Positions 42,351-54,352 of a stretch of DNA of 64,000 nt are shown piece by piece. Numbering within the stretch: position 1 is the stretch's first letter; the number at the start of each line of letters is the position of its first letter. The notes under the pieces are model-generated. The model had not been told where the DNA came from. It saw nothing but the letters and a program-made list of their open reading frames with translations, and ran no database searches. The DNA lies in assembly GCF_947507565.1 (NCBI RefSeq), contig NC_089179.1, positions 2,683,747 through 2,747,746 on the forward strand, read 5' to 3'. Made by a program: the position numbers and the translations under genes. This stretch comes from Oscarella lobularis (Eukaryota; Porifera; Homoscleromorpha; Homosclerophorida; Oscarellidae).

Positions 42351-42478
42351 CAACGCTCTAATCTCGCGCTCTTCTTCAGACGCGCTTACCTCTTTTTCGA
42401 CGTATACGTGCAGGCGACGCGGCTGAACTGGTGTTAAGCGTCGTAAGTAATGCTCGACGAGCCCCTGTTCACTTCAGA
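42351..42478 (-). CDS. Possible last host exon, now fused in frame to the Merlin element
   Basis: On the minus strand the frame runs SEQGLVEHYLRRL, RLHVYVEKEVSASEEERE, IRAL into the Merlin repeat. Without the insertion it would end two codons after the target site (AGG TAG at the left flank). A possible acceptor is GTGAACAG at about 42472. Composition is protein-like but no family is recognised. Exon candidates further upstream (42726-42926 with acceptor CTTTTTGCAG, and 43008-43571) could belong to the same gene but do not connect by phase. Confidence 0.3.
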
Positions 42479-42725
42479 TATAACCTTTAAATCTTTTTTA
42501 TTTATACAAACTAAATAAGATAATTTCTTTAAAAACATTTTGCATTTGTAGGATTCCAAGGAAAGCACTTCGGCCGGCGTAGTCACAGTCGTCGTTGCTA
42601 CACAAACAAAATAGGCAAAGTCGTAAAAGTACAATAATAATTCAGTGATAGAGTTTTTAAATCAATGGAATATTTCCACGTCTACAATACTGTACAATAA
42701 ATAAAAGAATGTGTTAGAAATCAAT

Positions 42726-42909
42726 TTACTTTCGAAGTAACTTCAAGGAAAAACCTCTTTTAGAGATTTTTACAATTCCGTTGTAGGTCGCATCGATAAG
42801 AACTCTCATCGATGGAATTGACATCTTTTCTTCAAAAATATTTGTGGCTTTTGCGATTCCAAACTTTAGAAGACACAAATTAATGCAGACATGCAGCCTT
42901 TCTGCAAAA
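42726..42909 (-). CDS. Possible host exon, unrecognised
   Basis: After the acceptor TATCTTTTTGCAG the minus strand reads AERLHVCINLCLLKFGIAK, then IPSMRVLIDATYNGIVKIS, to TAA at 42726. It looks like a folded protein segment and lies in the same direction as the exon at 42351-42478. No family could be assigned. Confidence 0.3.
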
Positions 42910-43007
42910 AGATAAAGCTTTGTCACTAAACAAACAGGCCTTGTTAAAGAACTTCCACCGACTGTCTACAAAATGTTTTAATGATGAATCCAGCTTATAA
43001 TTGCACC

Positions 43008-43571
43008 TTAATGAAGAAGCTCTCTTGTCACCTCTGGAAATTTTTTTATCGCAGGCAAGATCTCCAGCATGAATGTGTAAATATCTTTACTAAGCGCACT
43101 TGAAGTATTTGGCTTATCTCTACCACTAAAAGCATACGCGCCATCTTGGTCGCGTGACGTCGTCGAACCGTTGTCCGCAAACTCCTCCTTCGCTTTTCGT
43201 CGTTCGGCGCCGTGCGCCTCGGAAGCGAACTTTTCGAAATGGTCTCCTGCACGTACCGCGCTCCTTTCTCGTCGGGCCCCATTCGGAAATCGTCGTTTTT
43301 CCAGCGATGCGGGCGTCGTTTCGCTTCGTTCGAAGTTTCGCGAGCGATTATTCGACGCTGCGAAGCTTTTTCGGTCGTCGAATCGCGCCGAAAACGCCCG
43401 CGAAGCCCGTTTTTGAAGATTCTCGCAATCGATCGATTTCGAACCGCGCGCGGACGACTTCTTGGATCGAACGGCAGAACTTTCGCAATCTTCCGAGTAC
43501 CCTTCCGCTTGCGGTCGACGCCGGGGGCCCCTTTGGGGTTCCGAAACGTACGCGTCACGCATACGGGTCAC
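43008..43571 (-). CDS. Low-complexity charged open frame, hypothetical
   Basis: A 187-codon minus-strand frame is rich in Arg, Ser, Glu and Ala, and ends in a better-folded looking tail (LSKDIYTFMLEILPAIKK). The region is GC-rich and both other frames are also open, so the length is weak evidence. A donor-like AAGGTGCAA follows the stop. Confidence 0.25.
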   Translation of the reverse strand: MTRMRDAYVSEPQRGPRRRPQAEGYSEDCESSAVRSKKSSARGSKSIDCENLQKRASRAFSARFDDRKSFAASNNRSRNFERSETTPASLEKRRFPNGARRERSAVRAGDHFEKFASEAHGAERRKAKEEFADNGSTTSRDQDGAYAFSGRDKPNTSSALSKDIYTFMLEILPAIKKFPEVTRELLH

Positions 43572-44211
43572 CAGAAGTGCTCGCCGTTCTTTCTCTCGGC
43601 CATTTTACGCCTTTGCTCGCCTTTTTGGCTCTTCGAAGCGCTTCGTCTCTCTTCTTCGCAAACCATTTTGCCCCTTCTCTCTCTTTTTCGCATCACAAAA
43701 CGCTTTTTCTCACTTCTTCGCAAGCGACGTTCGCCATTCCGTGAGCTGGCCAATACGCTCTTTTGCGTTGCTGCGTTATTCGCTTTCTGCAGCTCATCGT
43801 GCGTAAACGCTCGTCGTTTCAGCGTTTGAGACTCCGCTTCGCTCGCCTTCGACTTTTTCTCGCCGTTTTCGCCACTGCGTTCGGCGATCGCGAAGTTTTG
43901 CTGTCCATTCGACTTCTTCGCGACGTTCTACGCCTTTTTCTCTCCGATTTCAGTCTGAAATCGTTGTCGCGAAGGGGTCGAATCGTCGTCATTTTCTCCT
44001 CACGTGAGCGCATCGAGCGTCATCTAGCGTCATCGAGCAAATGTCGCGACCTATTTTTCTTTAGATTCCTTTGCCGATTTCCTTGCCAATCGGCCACGTA
44101 TTGCCCGTACCGTTGGTGCGGGCCACTTAGAAAAGCTAAAAACAGCAAGAGCAACAGAAAAGCGCAGAAATCTCGAAGCCGTTCTTTTTCCGATTTTAGG
44201 ACCGACACAGA

Positions 44212-47030
44212 ATGCCTCGAAAGCGAAGATTCCTTTTGAATCAAGACAAGCGGTCTCGCGATGCTAAACGAAAGCGAAAAGCGAGATCGCTCGTATCTGA
44301 GGACGGAAGCAGCGCCAAGCAAAGCAGCAGCTCCACAGATCGCTGTGCTACATTCTCGCAGTCTCAAGCGGAAGAAGTTCCTAGCGATGCCTCGACTAGC
44401 GGAAGCATTGTCTCGGAACCGCGCGGAATGATACCATTGAATCCTGACATCTATTTACGCGCGTTCTCCGCCCCTAGCCAACAGACCGCACCTAACCAAG
44501 AAATCCATAGAATTGCTATGCCGAGGCCAAACGCTCATCCACAATCCTCGACCGCTATCGAAGGACCACAGCAAATCATTCAAGACGATGCGACGCCATT
44601 GAGCGTCACCGAATCGACCAGAAGCGCAGATGTAGTGTCACCGGCAAGCGAAAATGTGCAAAACGAATCTGTAGAGATAGTAGAATCGCCTGTTGCAGCA
44701 GAGAACGGCGACGACACTTACGTAGAAGTCCAAGAAGTAGCCGTAGTGCTTCCAAACTTTCCAGCGTTTCGTTACAACCCCGGAAACGAACACCAAGGAG
44801 CACGCATAGGTTCAATGTCTGCTACGTGTCCTTACTGCATGGCTAAAAAATGGCCAACCGAACCTCCGGGCATGTGTTGCGCAAACGGCAAAGTAAACAT
44901 TCCCTTGCTCGGTCCTCCTCCGGAACCGTTAGGCGCCCTTCTGACAAATGACACGCCACTAGCAAAAGAGTTCAGAAAAAAAATACGGACATACAATTCA
45001 TGCTTTGTAATGACGTCATTTCAAGCGCACACTTTAGTAGAGCTCGGATTCATGCCTACATTCAAGGTTCAAGGCCAAATTTATCACAATATCGGGCCTC
45101 TCACTCCTGCAGCTGAACAGCGGCCCCAATTCGTCCAAATATATTTTATAGACGATCGAGGACAGCAAGCTGACGCCAGATTATCGTGGCAAATAGACCG
45201 ACAATCGCCGCCAAATAGACAAACCACTCTTTGCCTTCAAGACATGCTTCACGAGCACAACGAGCACGTCCGCGTTTTCAAAACCGCACTCGAACAGCGA
45301 ACACCAGACATGCCCGACTATCGTGTCGTCATGCGGGCAGACAGAGTTCCCCAGGCCAACATGAACGAACGTTTAATGCGCCGTCCGGCAACGACGTCGC
45401 CGCTCTTTTACCCGAAGGTCAAGAAGGATATCGTGACATCGTCCTTTCCTATAGAGATAATCGAATAAAACGCATTACCGAAATTCACCAATCTTACGAT
45501 TCGTTGCAATATCCGCTTCTTTTTCCGAGAGGCGAAGATGGATACACCATATTATGCCGACAGAAGGTTCCCGGAACGAATGAAATCACGGAGAAAAAAT
45601 GTCAATGCTGCAATTTTACGCATTTCGAATCATGCAGCGCGATGGCGATTTCAACATCATTTTACGGGCAGGCGAATTGTCTCAGCTCATCGTCGACGTT
45701 TTTGCAAAAATTGAAACTGACAGGCTGAACCACCTACGTACTAAGCAAGAACAACTTCGTGCTGCCTCCTACACGGCGCTGAGAGATGCAGTCGAAACTG
45801 ACGGCGACGTGCGCAACGTTGGCCAATTGGTCGTTTTACCGTCGTCATTTACCGGAGGACATCGATACATGCACGAAAAATGCCAAGACGCAATGACGTA
45901 CGTGAAGCATCACGGAGCTCCCGACTTATTCATAATCATGACCTGTAATCCAAACTGGCCGGAGATTACGAGCGAACTCCTTCCCGGACAAACGCTAAAA
46001 GATCGAAACGATCTCATAGCCAGAGTGTTTCGCTTGAAAGTTCAAACGTTCATGTTCCTCGTGGACACGCAAAACATTTATGGCATCAAACGCTGCCACG
46101 TTTACACGATCGAGTGGCAGAAGCGCGGCCTACCTCACGTACACTTTCTCTCCTGGATGGTAGCCCTATACCGACGTCGATCTCCGGAAGACGGCGGAGC
46201 AGAAACGACGATAGGCAGATTTCACGTTGACACCAGATGGGTGATTCCCTACAGTCCATTTCTATCTCGCACTTTCGACTCCCACGTAAACGTGGAATAC
46301 TGCAGGTCTATTTGCGCATTGAAGTACCTCATGGCCTACTTGAACAAGGGCAAAGACAAAGCTGTTGTTGGACTAGCGAATCTGCACAGGAACGAAGAAA
46401 TCACGCGGTACCAAATAGCCAGATACATTAGTACAAACGAAGGCATTTGGCGCATATTGCAATTTCCAATTCACGACCACTTCCCAGCAGTCGAACAACT
46501 TCAAGTCCACTTGGAAAACGGTCAAAGAACACTTTTAACGTTGAAAACGCGCCAGCACGTGCAGCAGAACCTCCTGCTACGACGTTGACGGGGTTCTTTG
46601 AACTCTGTTTCAATGACGATTTTGCCAAAACTTTGCTATACGTCAACGTTTCGCGATACTAAAGATGGGTCAACAAAAAGTGGCAGAGAAGATAGCAAGG
46701 TCACATCGTTCCCCAAACTGACGGCATTAGAAAGTCGTCAACTTTAGGACGAATTTACACAGTTCATCCAAGAAACACCGAATGCTATCTTTTGCGACTT
46801 CTTTTGCTTCACGTTCGAGGGCCGACTTCTTTTGCAGACTTACGCACAGTAGATGGTACTGTTTTCGATACGTACGCCGAAGCGTGCCGGGAACGCGGAC
46901 TTTTAGCCGACGATCAGCATTGGCACCTCGCACTCACCGAAGCTACCTTCACCGATCGTCCTTACAAAATTCGCGACATGTTTGCGATCATGCTACACAT
47001 GTGCGAAATTTCCGATCCTCTTCGTTTATA
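44212..47030 (+). pseudogene. Helitron RepHel protein, N-terminal and Rep part
   Basis: ATG 44212 gives MPRKRRFLLNQDKRSRDAK and a disordered stretch. A CCHC-like cluster follows (CPYCMAKKWPTEPPGMCC), then IYHNIGPLTPAAEQRPQF, all usual before Rep. The frame shifts near 45400 and again near 45600. The Rep core has DLFIIMTCNPNWPEI, the HUH motif in EWQKRGLPHVHFLSW, and the two nuclease tyrosines in EITRYQIARYIS. Further slips occur near 46530, and stops at 46660-46710 interrupt the linker (TTLTGFFELCFNDDFAKTL, RGPTSFADLRTVDGTVF). Confidence 0.8.
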
Positions 47031-47049
47031 GGAACAACACAAAGAAGCG

Positions 47050-48406
47050 ATGGCCCAAGACTTCCTCCGAACGCTTCGCAGACGCGCAAACGACGAAACA
47101 CTACCGTACACCGAAGCCATTTTTAATCGAGCCCTACTTTGCATCGAAAACAAGCTGCTTTCGTTTCCTGGAGGAAAGCCACTTGGCGATTATCACGTGC
47201 CCAGTCCTAATCGCTCTTCTGAGCAAGACGACGAAAGTCTTCCTAGGGAAATTGCCGCTGAATACTCTTATAACACCGCGGAGTTGCAGCAACGACTGAC
47301 AAGGAACGAACACTCCCCCACGGAAGAGCAAAGACACACTTACGAAGAATTACTTTCTTACGTCGCTCGAGGTCCCGACGATTCTATCATTTTTCTCGAT
47401 GCGCCAGGAGGAACAGGAAAAAAACTATTTGCTCAATCTTTTTCTTGATAAAATACGATCACGAGGCGACATTGCTCTCGCAGTCGCTTCTTCGGGAATT
47501 GCAGCAACTCTCCTCACTGGCGGCAAAACGGCTCACTCCGTTTTTAAACTACCTTTAGATATCAGTCGTTACGAGCGTCCCACTTGCACAATTCAGAAAA
47601 ATACAGCGAGAGCAAGACTTCTCTCCCTGGCCAAAGTCGCGGTATGGGACGAATGCACCATGGCCAACAAAAAAGCTCTCGAGGCATTAGACAGATCCCT
47701 GCGAGATATTCGCAACAACGACACACTCATGGGAGGTCTGCCTCTAATACTGGCAGGAGACTTTAGACAAACCCTGCCTGTTATACCAAAATGAACCAAG
47801 GCCGACGAGATCGCCGCATGCCTGAAATACTCGCGCTCCATTTGGCCTAAAGTTCGAGCTATGCGTTTAACAACGAACATGAGAGTGCATCTGTACGGAG
47901 ACCGCGAGTCAGGCTCTTACGCCGAGTTACTCTTGCAAATCGGCAATGGAACGATTCGCACTGGCCCTGAAGACGGTCTTATCAACGTACCTTGCGGCAC
48001 CGTAGTCCAATCGTCTAACGAACTAATACAAGCCGTTTTTCCTCAACTTCATGAGCGATAGAAAGACACCACCTGGCTTGGCAAACGCGCAATTCTCGCT
48101 CCTCGAAATGACGCCGTCAATCAAATAAACGACACCATGCTCCAGCTCATACCAGAGAACGAAAAAGTCTATCTCGCAGTCGATACGACTATGGAACCAG
48201 ACGACGCTGTCAACTATCCCACCGAGGTTCTTAATTCGCTCAATCCCCCCGGTCTTCCGGCGTACACGTTAGCTCTAAAAGTGAGCGCCCCTATTATGCT
48301 TCTGCGAAACATCGATGCTCCAAAACTGTGCAACGGCACAAAGTTAACAGTGACTAGATTATTTTCCAACGTTATAGAGGCCAGCGCTCCAGGCGGACAG
48401 AATTGA
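47050..48406 (+). pseudogene. Helitron RepHel protein, Pif1 helicase part
   Basis: The helicase has IIFLDAPGGTGK (Walker A) at 47392-47427, then a slip in a run of seven A that moves the frame. It continues LALAVASSGIAATLLTGGKTAH (19-residue core SSGIAATLL), VAVWDECTMANKKALEALD (Walker B), LILAGDFRQTLPVIP and LTTNMRV. Stops lie at 47791-47793 and 48058-48060. The last readable piece is APIMLLRNIDAPKLCNGTKL, motif IV of Pif1. The final motifs (HKSQG, SR) are not seen before 48406, so the 3' end is damaged or shifted. Confidence 0.8.
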
Positions 48407-48997
48407 TGCCTCTCTTTTTCGCTCTTGGGGCAATCGCTATGTTGAAAATGGAGAACGTCTCTTCCCTCGCCGAGAAGACCTGCTTTGTCCGCCCAAGAAG
48501 CGACTTCTTCTCCGGTGCACGGTGGGCACATGTGCCAGAGGATTGCTCTCGTTGCGTTCGACATGGCTTCTACGTCGCCAACGTTTCTCCTGATAGCGCG
48601 GCCATAAAAGGTTTGAATCTTGAAAAGAGTTATACAGTTTTCTGCTATCAGAATCAATGTGCGCTTTACCTGTCGATTGTCTCATCAGTCAAGCGATTGT
48701 GCCCTCCTACTTTTTTCCCGTCTTCACACACAAACCGACTATTTTCCTTCTTCCACTTGCGCGCAAAGCACTGCCAATCCTTTTTTGCCCGTGCCCTATG
48801 CAATCCTCCTTCTCCACCGGATGCTCTTCTCCATATGTCTAAAAGTCATTTACCATCATCTTATTATATGTATTTCATTATTATTTTCGTACTTGAGGGT
48901 TCGAGACAATGGAAAACGATTTGGAGTCCCGTCTCCGATGAATTTCGTGTATCTAAAAGAACAAAATAAAATTAATATTTTAGAGATAAATGATTAT

Positions 48998-50024
48998 TAC
49001 AGCAGATTATTCTTGGGCAGTGATCTTTGCCACAAGACGAGAACGCCTCTTAATTCCATCGCATTGGATGACTCGTCGAAATTTTTTTGACAGTTTGGCG
49101 CGTGCGTCTCTGCTGCAGTGGTGTACTCAATGGAGCTTTTGTCCGGGTACTCTTTCTCAAGTCGCTCGTACGACTTGCACAAGGTTGAAAATGTGTTGAA
49201 GTCAATCACGCCACCCACGTCATGCAAAATAACGGCTTGCAAGCCGTAGTGGGATGAATGGCCTCTCTTCGCCCAGGTTCCATCGAATGAAACTCTCACA
49301 TCAGCAATTTCTTCTGCTTCTAAATCGTGCTTGTTTCTATAGTGAGAAACAGCAGCTAAGGCAGACTCATTGAATACCTAAAGAAAAAGTGACACGCTTT
49401 ATTTCAGTAATGAAGGACACGCACCCCGGTCATTGCGGAATTTAGTCGTGCGATGTGGAGATCCCAGCTGTCGCGGAGAGAAGGCGGGGCATGTTGAACG
49501 CCAACGAAAATTTCACAAGATCTTGTCGACTAATAAATAAGTGCAAATATGAAAAACATTTCCAATTTCAAATCTTGCTTATATCCTTACCTTGAGCCAG
49601 CCAGAGACGCCGCGACACATGCTCTTCGATTGACTTCATAACTCTGGCCCTGACCTTGCTCCTCGGTTCTTTTTGAGGTGTAAAATTCTGTCGTTGTTCG
49701 GCAGCTTTTGCAGTAGAAGCGCAGAGAACTGCACCATCCTTTTCGTGCTTCCGCCTTCTCTCCAAACGTAATCGGACCCTTCTGACAATGCTTGCACACG
49801 AAAGCTGACTGAATGACGTCGAAGAGGTGCTCCAAGTCGATGAGCCGAAAACCCTCGGGCTTCGTCGATGTCTCCGATAGTGACCCACGCTCTTCCCAAG
49901 CTGCAGGTCGAGGAATCCACTTTATTTCGTCTGCCTCCGCTGCTTTTGCTTTGGCAAGGCCTCCGACGTTCTTGGCAGAGAGACTGACGCCAGTAAACGA
50001 TTTCTTCGCTGACCAATGAGCCAT
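48998..50024 (-). pseudogene. Mutator-like transposase, N-terminal fragment
   Basis: Minus strand from 50024: MAHWSAKKSFTGVSLSAKN, EGFRLIDLEHLFDVIQSAF and CKHCQKGPITFGEKAEARKG form the zinc-ribbon-like start of the eukaryotic Mutator/YqaJ-linked family. After an intron, LVKFSLAFNMPRLLS is followed by a one-base slip. A last exon begins VFNESALAAVSHYRNKHD and has VRVSFDGTWAKRGHSSHYG, where the Asp is the first catalytic residue, ending at ELRGVLVLWQRSL. The rest of the DDE domain is missing. The fragment is cut at about 48998, not far from the Helitron end. Confidence 0.7.
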
Positions 50025-52000
50025 GGAACCCTCGAAAGTAATGCTGTGATAAACTACACGTACTGGAAAAACCAGGAGAGAAGAGAAGAGATCCCCTACC
50101 TTCTTTTCAAAATACCCGCGTAAACCTGTGAATGCAGCTGAGCGTACAGTGCGCGCGACGCAAGCAACCCGGACTAGCTACTTCGCGCCGAGACCAGAGA
50201 AGTATGCGACAATAAATGATACATTACTAATTAGAAAAGAACAAAAAACCGCAGACCAGTATCTGTTCACCCGTTCGCGATGGCTGCAGCTGAAAACGCA
50301 ACGCTCGCCGCCTTTGAGGCGGTATGCCACGAAGCGGGGTAAGATAGATAGTAAGCACAAACAAAATTGAATTGCAAACAAGCCATGCTTCAAAGCTATG
50401 AGATGCCCGCCAAGCTAAAGACGCTGCTGACAGCGACGCTGTCAGCAGCGTCAATGAAGAAAAGGGCCGGCCGGCCCGAATCAAACAGGGAGAGACGCGC
50501 GCGAGCTTATTTGGCACTCAAAAATGCTCTGTGGGTGAGTGCAATGACCATCGATCAATCGATCGATCGATTCCTCCATCGATCGCGATAGATATGCCCT
50601 TATTTTAGTATGGCGCCGGGCTAGGGCGCGAAAAAGTCGCCGGGGGGCCGTTCTCCAAGAGCGGGCCAACGTATTGTTGGCCCGAAGCTCTGAAGACGGT
50701 CCTTCGGGGACTATACCCCGAAGACGTGCAGAATCGCTCCGATCCTGGCGCACGAGGACCAGCGACGAGCGAGGTAGGCAGTTCAGCAACTTTCGAAGAC
50801 ATTATACTTACCTTTTCTCAGCGGCCGATCGTCAGCGTCGAACTCGGCGAGCTTCTACGATCGTTCGACGCGAAGAAGGTCGACGCGGCCAAACGAAGCC
50901 GCGAAATATAAACAAAGATACTTCATGCTCCTACTTACTCTTCATATTTACTCTCCATTACCTTAAATAAAGACGATGCATACAAAAAAACGCCAAAAAC
51001 GACCACTTTCTTCTCGGTAACGCGCGCTACTCTCTGACCGACTCTCGAAAGACCGGACGTTCCACGCGTTCCACCAGGGCAGTGGACTACACTTAATCGC
51101 AAATAGGTTCGTCACACATGAACGCATTTTTTCAGCGTAATTTATATTTTAGACATTTTGCACCCCCTTTACCCCTCTTGCCACCTTAAGGCAAGTGCTC
51201 GCGTTTACGCAACGTACCAACAAAGAGAAAAGGAGAGAAGCATCTGGTGAAAATTCATCCTCACGTGATCTACGTGAGAATATTCTTAAACGAGCGAACC
51301 ATCTATTTGCATGACGCGGGCCGAAGTACCGAAATTTTGACCGGAAACTCTTTCCAAGCGCGTCGTTTCATCGACCCAAGAGGATCACTATATCCTACCA
51401 TCTTCCAAGAGGAGCAATTGACGTCTGTTCCTCCTTTGCTAAGCGGGAATACAATTACACAAGCAAAACCAATATTATTAGAATATTTCTATAGCATATT
51501 CTTAAGCGTCCCCAGCGTCTGATAATGTATGTACGACACGTCATCGAAGAGCAAACGAGGAAGGAAAATCAGAAGCAATAAAGCCTTTTAAGTAAAAAAA
51601 TAAAGATATAAAAGATTCATTAATTTAGTAGGAAATTGTTCTAGGAAACGTCATATTGAGGTCCATTAAGCGGAAATAACGTGCTAAGCGGCCACGTTGC
51701 AAATTTTAAAAACAATTCTCGGTTTCGATGAGTTGATAGAAGAGCAGGTGTTTCACCTAAAAATAGTAAATATGACATTGCTGCAGCTACTACGTTCGCT
51801 TAGGTAGAAAAACTGATTGCAAAGGTGCAACACCATTACTGCATCCACAAGAGGTAGATGCACTTTCAGCGGATATAATTACTACAGCTTGACACTGTAA
51901 GTTTGACAACTGGACGTACACAGATTTTTGACGGTTTACCTGTAACCTGAGTGACCTGTAACTTGAGTGTCCTTTTTTTTCATTTTGGAAAAAAGTTATG
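50025..52000. other. Mixed stretch: short inverted repeats, no firm gene
   Basis: There is a small hairpin at about 50426-50447 (GCTGACAGCG, CGCTGTCAGC) and a GATC-rich microsatellite at about 50546-50590 (ATCGATCAATCGATCG). A plus-strand frame ends at 50911 with TFEDIILTFSQRPIVSVEL and LLRSFDAKKVDAAKRSRE, which looks like a real C-terminus but has no known domain. The rest (51000-52000) is AT-rich and empty. Confidence 0.3.
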
Positions 52001-52006
52001 GATAAA

Positions 52007-52186
52007 GGCCTTCGCAAAAAGGTAGCTCTACTGGCGGTTGACGAGTGTCACTGTGTGACGGAGTGGTATGGACAGTTATCTTCATTTTTAGGGGTATCGA
52101 TTATAGGAAGGACCATGCAAAGGTGTAGGAATTTAGACCTCTTTCCCTTTTTCCTGTCATGATCTTGACGGCCACTGCCACCCAGT
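52007..52186 (+). pseudogene. RecQ-like helicase fragment (motifs II-III)
   Basis: LRKKVALLAVDECHCVTEW is the DEAH-type box with the HC(V/I)TEW continuation also seen at 36362-38302, and LTATATQS lies about 110 bp further on. Sequence between is shifted. It is the third RecQ-type piece in the window and the only one on the plus strand. Confidence 0.55.
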
Positions 52187-52538
52187 CTATAATAAATATT
52201 ACAATTCAAAGAGTGGGGTGTTTGTACTGCGGCTTATTAATCGCAGAAATATGAAAAGGAAGAAAACAGATGCGCTTCGTGCAGACTATATATTTTGAGA
52301 GGAGGTTTTACCTCTACTGTATAGCTTTCACTGGCTCTTCTTTTATCTGCTTTAGATGACTCAAATGACACTCCTTTAATAAAAACAATCGCGTTTGTGA
52401 GAACAAAGGACAAGGCGTCGTCACTGTGGCGTCTCATAAGAGGGAAAAAATGTGGACGAACACCACAGCTCTCTGAGCTCCTTCGAACGACGAGACGTGG
52501 AGAAAGAGTTCAGGGTTGGCGAGAGGAGAATTGTGATA

Positions 52539-53260
52539 CAGTAAAACCTGTGTTAGCGACCACTCGTATATAGCGACCACCTGTCTATTACGACCACTTT
52601 CTTTGGGACGGATCGTTCTAGTGTAAAGTACCTTGCATATAGCGACCACCTGCCTTCTGCGACCAGCGACCACCCCCCTCTGCACGTTCTTGCACAATTT
52701 GCACTGTCTACAGCGACCACGTAAAGCGCAAACGCGTATTCGGGGCATTAAATCTGACAACAAAGTGCATACGAAGTGCCTATAATGCCTTTTATTTTAC
52801 GTGCCATGTTTTCGGCGTTCGTCTACTCGGGCGGACCACTTTTCTTTGTTCAAAGAAAAGTGGTCCTACCTTCCCTCGCACGGAAGACTTGCATAGAAGA
52901 AGATCGTACACGTTAATTGCGAAGTACAGTGGATGCGCGCGAGCAGCTACAGCTACTGTAGCTACTCGCGTACTTTGTCGTTTATCGGTCTACATACATC
53001 GTGAAGGGTACCCGTATGAGCCCGCGCCACTTTTTGGTAGGCCGGAAATTTTTTCACTTCAAGAAAAGCCGTCTGGAGGGGTCCACTTTTCGGGCGGACC
53101 ACTTTTCGTCCCGTTAGGGAGGGGTTAAGGTTACATAACAAAACGTGCGCTAACCTATTTAAGGCCAGGATGTAAAACGCCCACTCGTCTACAACGACCA
53201 CCTGTCTATAACGACCACTTTTTGGGGAACCGTAGGTGGTCGTTATAGACAGGTTTACTG
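52539..53260. mobile_element. 722-bp pogo/Tigger-type MITE
   Basis: The left end is CAGTAAAACCTGTGTTAGCGAC, preceded by TA. The right end, inverted, is CAGTAAACCTGTCTATAACG, followed by TA. GTCTATAACGACCACTTT-like words recur several times inside. No transposase. The ends differ from those of the element at 30789, so another pogo-type transposase must have moved it. Confidence 0.75.
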
Positions 53261-54352
53261 TAGAGACAATCGGCTTTGGAATGGTATTCAAAGTCGTAGA
53301 GTTAGAAATATGCGATATCTTCGCCTTACGACGTACAGTGCACTTACGCATAAAGCGACCGTCTTTAAAGCGCGCTAGAGGTCGCGTCATTCGTTCAACA
53401 TCGAAGCCGATGACATCATTCCACTCGTCTGTCCCGTAGCATGCCGATGATGTAGAGTTCGTATACGTAGAACATAGTTTAGCATAGCGGTCACATGCGT
53501 CGTTGTCATTGGCTGATTACGTACGCGACCGTTAGTCGGTGTCTCGAATGTCTATATGTCTCCTTGGTCACGCCCTACTATCTGTCCAGCTTCAGTTGGC
53601 CTCCGGATGTTATTATTAGATGAGCGCGTAATTGTTTACATACCCGTCAATTAGGAAGAGGCGCCAACGTACGCGGAAGTTGCCAGTGTAGTTCGTAGAA
53701 ATTTCCCTCCGACCGTGCCGCCACTCTTGTTTGGCTTCAGCGTGGCCGTTTATTCGTCGAATTTCACCAAGCAAGAGTCTTTTTCATCGGCTTTCTAGCA
53801 ATAGTTACTCGTCGCCATGTACATTAGCGCGCGTACTCGAGCGCGAAAGAAACTGTCGATGTCTTGTAGAGGCGTTCGAGCGACATGCCGCGAGAGACAG
53901 CTCATCGAGCGAGTTCGAAAGTGGCTGGAAGAGGAGCGAGACACGCCACCAAAAAAGAGAATAGAAGTCACACAAATTGAGAAGCGATTGCAGGCAGCAA
54001 CTGGCTGTAGCATCCGAAGTCTTAGACGTTATCATAAGGAATTCACAGAAAAGGGACGGATTGAACATACACCTAAAAAGCGAGTTAGATATCACAAATC
54101 TCGGATACGGATAAATCCTGATGACTTCGATCGAGCTGCTATAAGGCAGACAATTCAACAGTTTTACGAACGCATACATGCCAAGTGTCACGCATTGCGC
54201 GTGACAGTCACGCATTCATGGCTTATGTCACGCGAACACGCATAGCTGCCGTTTTGTCGCGCATTTCACATTTTCTAGAAATCTTTCTCCTAATTTATCG
54301 CGCGCAATTGCTCGATACATCATGAGCTATCTAATAATCTTTGATGCGATCA

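Larger units (their letters stand above)
44212..48406 (+). mobile_element. Helitron with Rep and Pif1 helicase, decayed
   Basis: A single plus-strand coding region, now in several frames, holds a basic and Ser-rich N-terminus, the Helitron N-terminal domain, the Rep (HUH) nuclease and a Pif1 helicase in that order. This is the RepHel layout of rolling-circle transposons. The outer ends (TC start and CTRR hairpin end) could not be identified, so real borders lie outside these coordinates. The GC-rich 43.1-44.2 kb before it may be its leader. Confidence 0.85.

Noticed and set aside
43154-43829. Long plus-strand frames of 110-205 codons
   Set aside because: GC-rich low-complexity DNA is open in several frames on both strands; no domain and no splice signals support any of them.
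54182-54250. Repeated TCACGCAT words as the left end of the hAT element with a target duplication
   Set aside because: The right flank gives only a partial match (catgcc), and no inverted copy of the proposed end is found at the right side.
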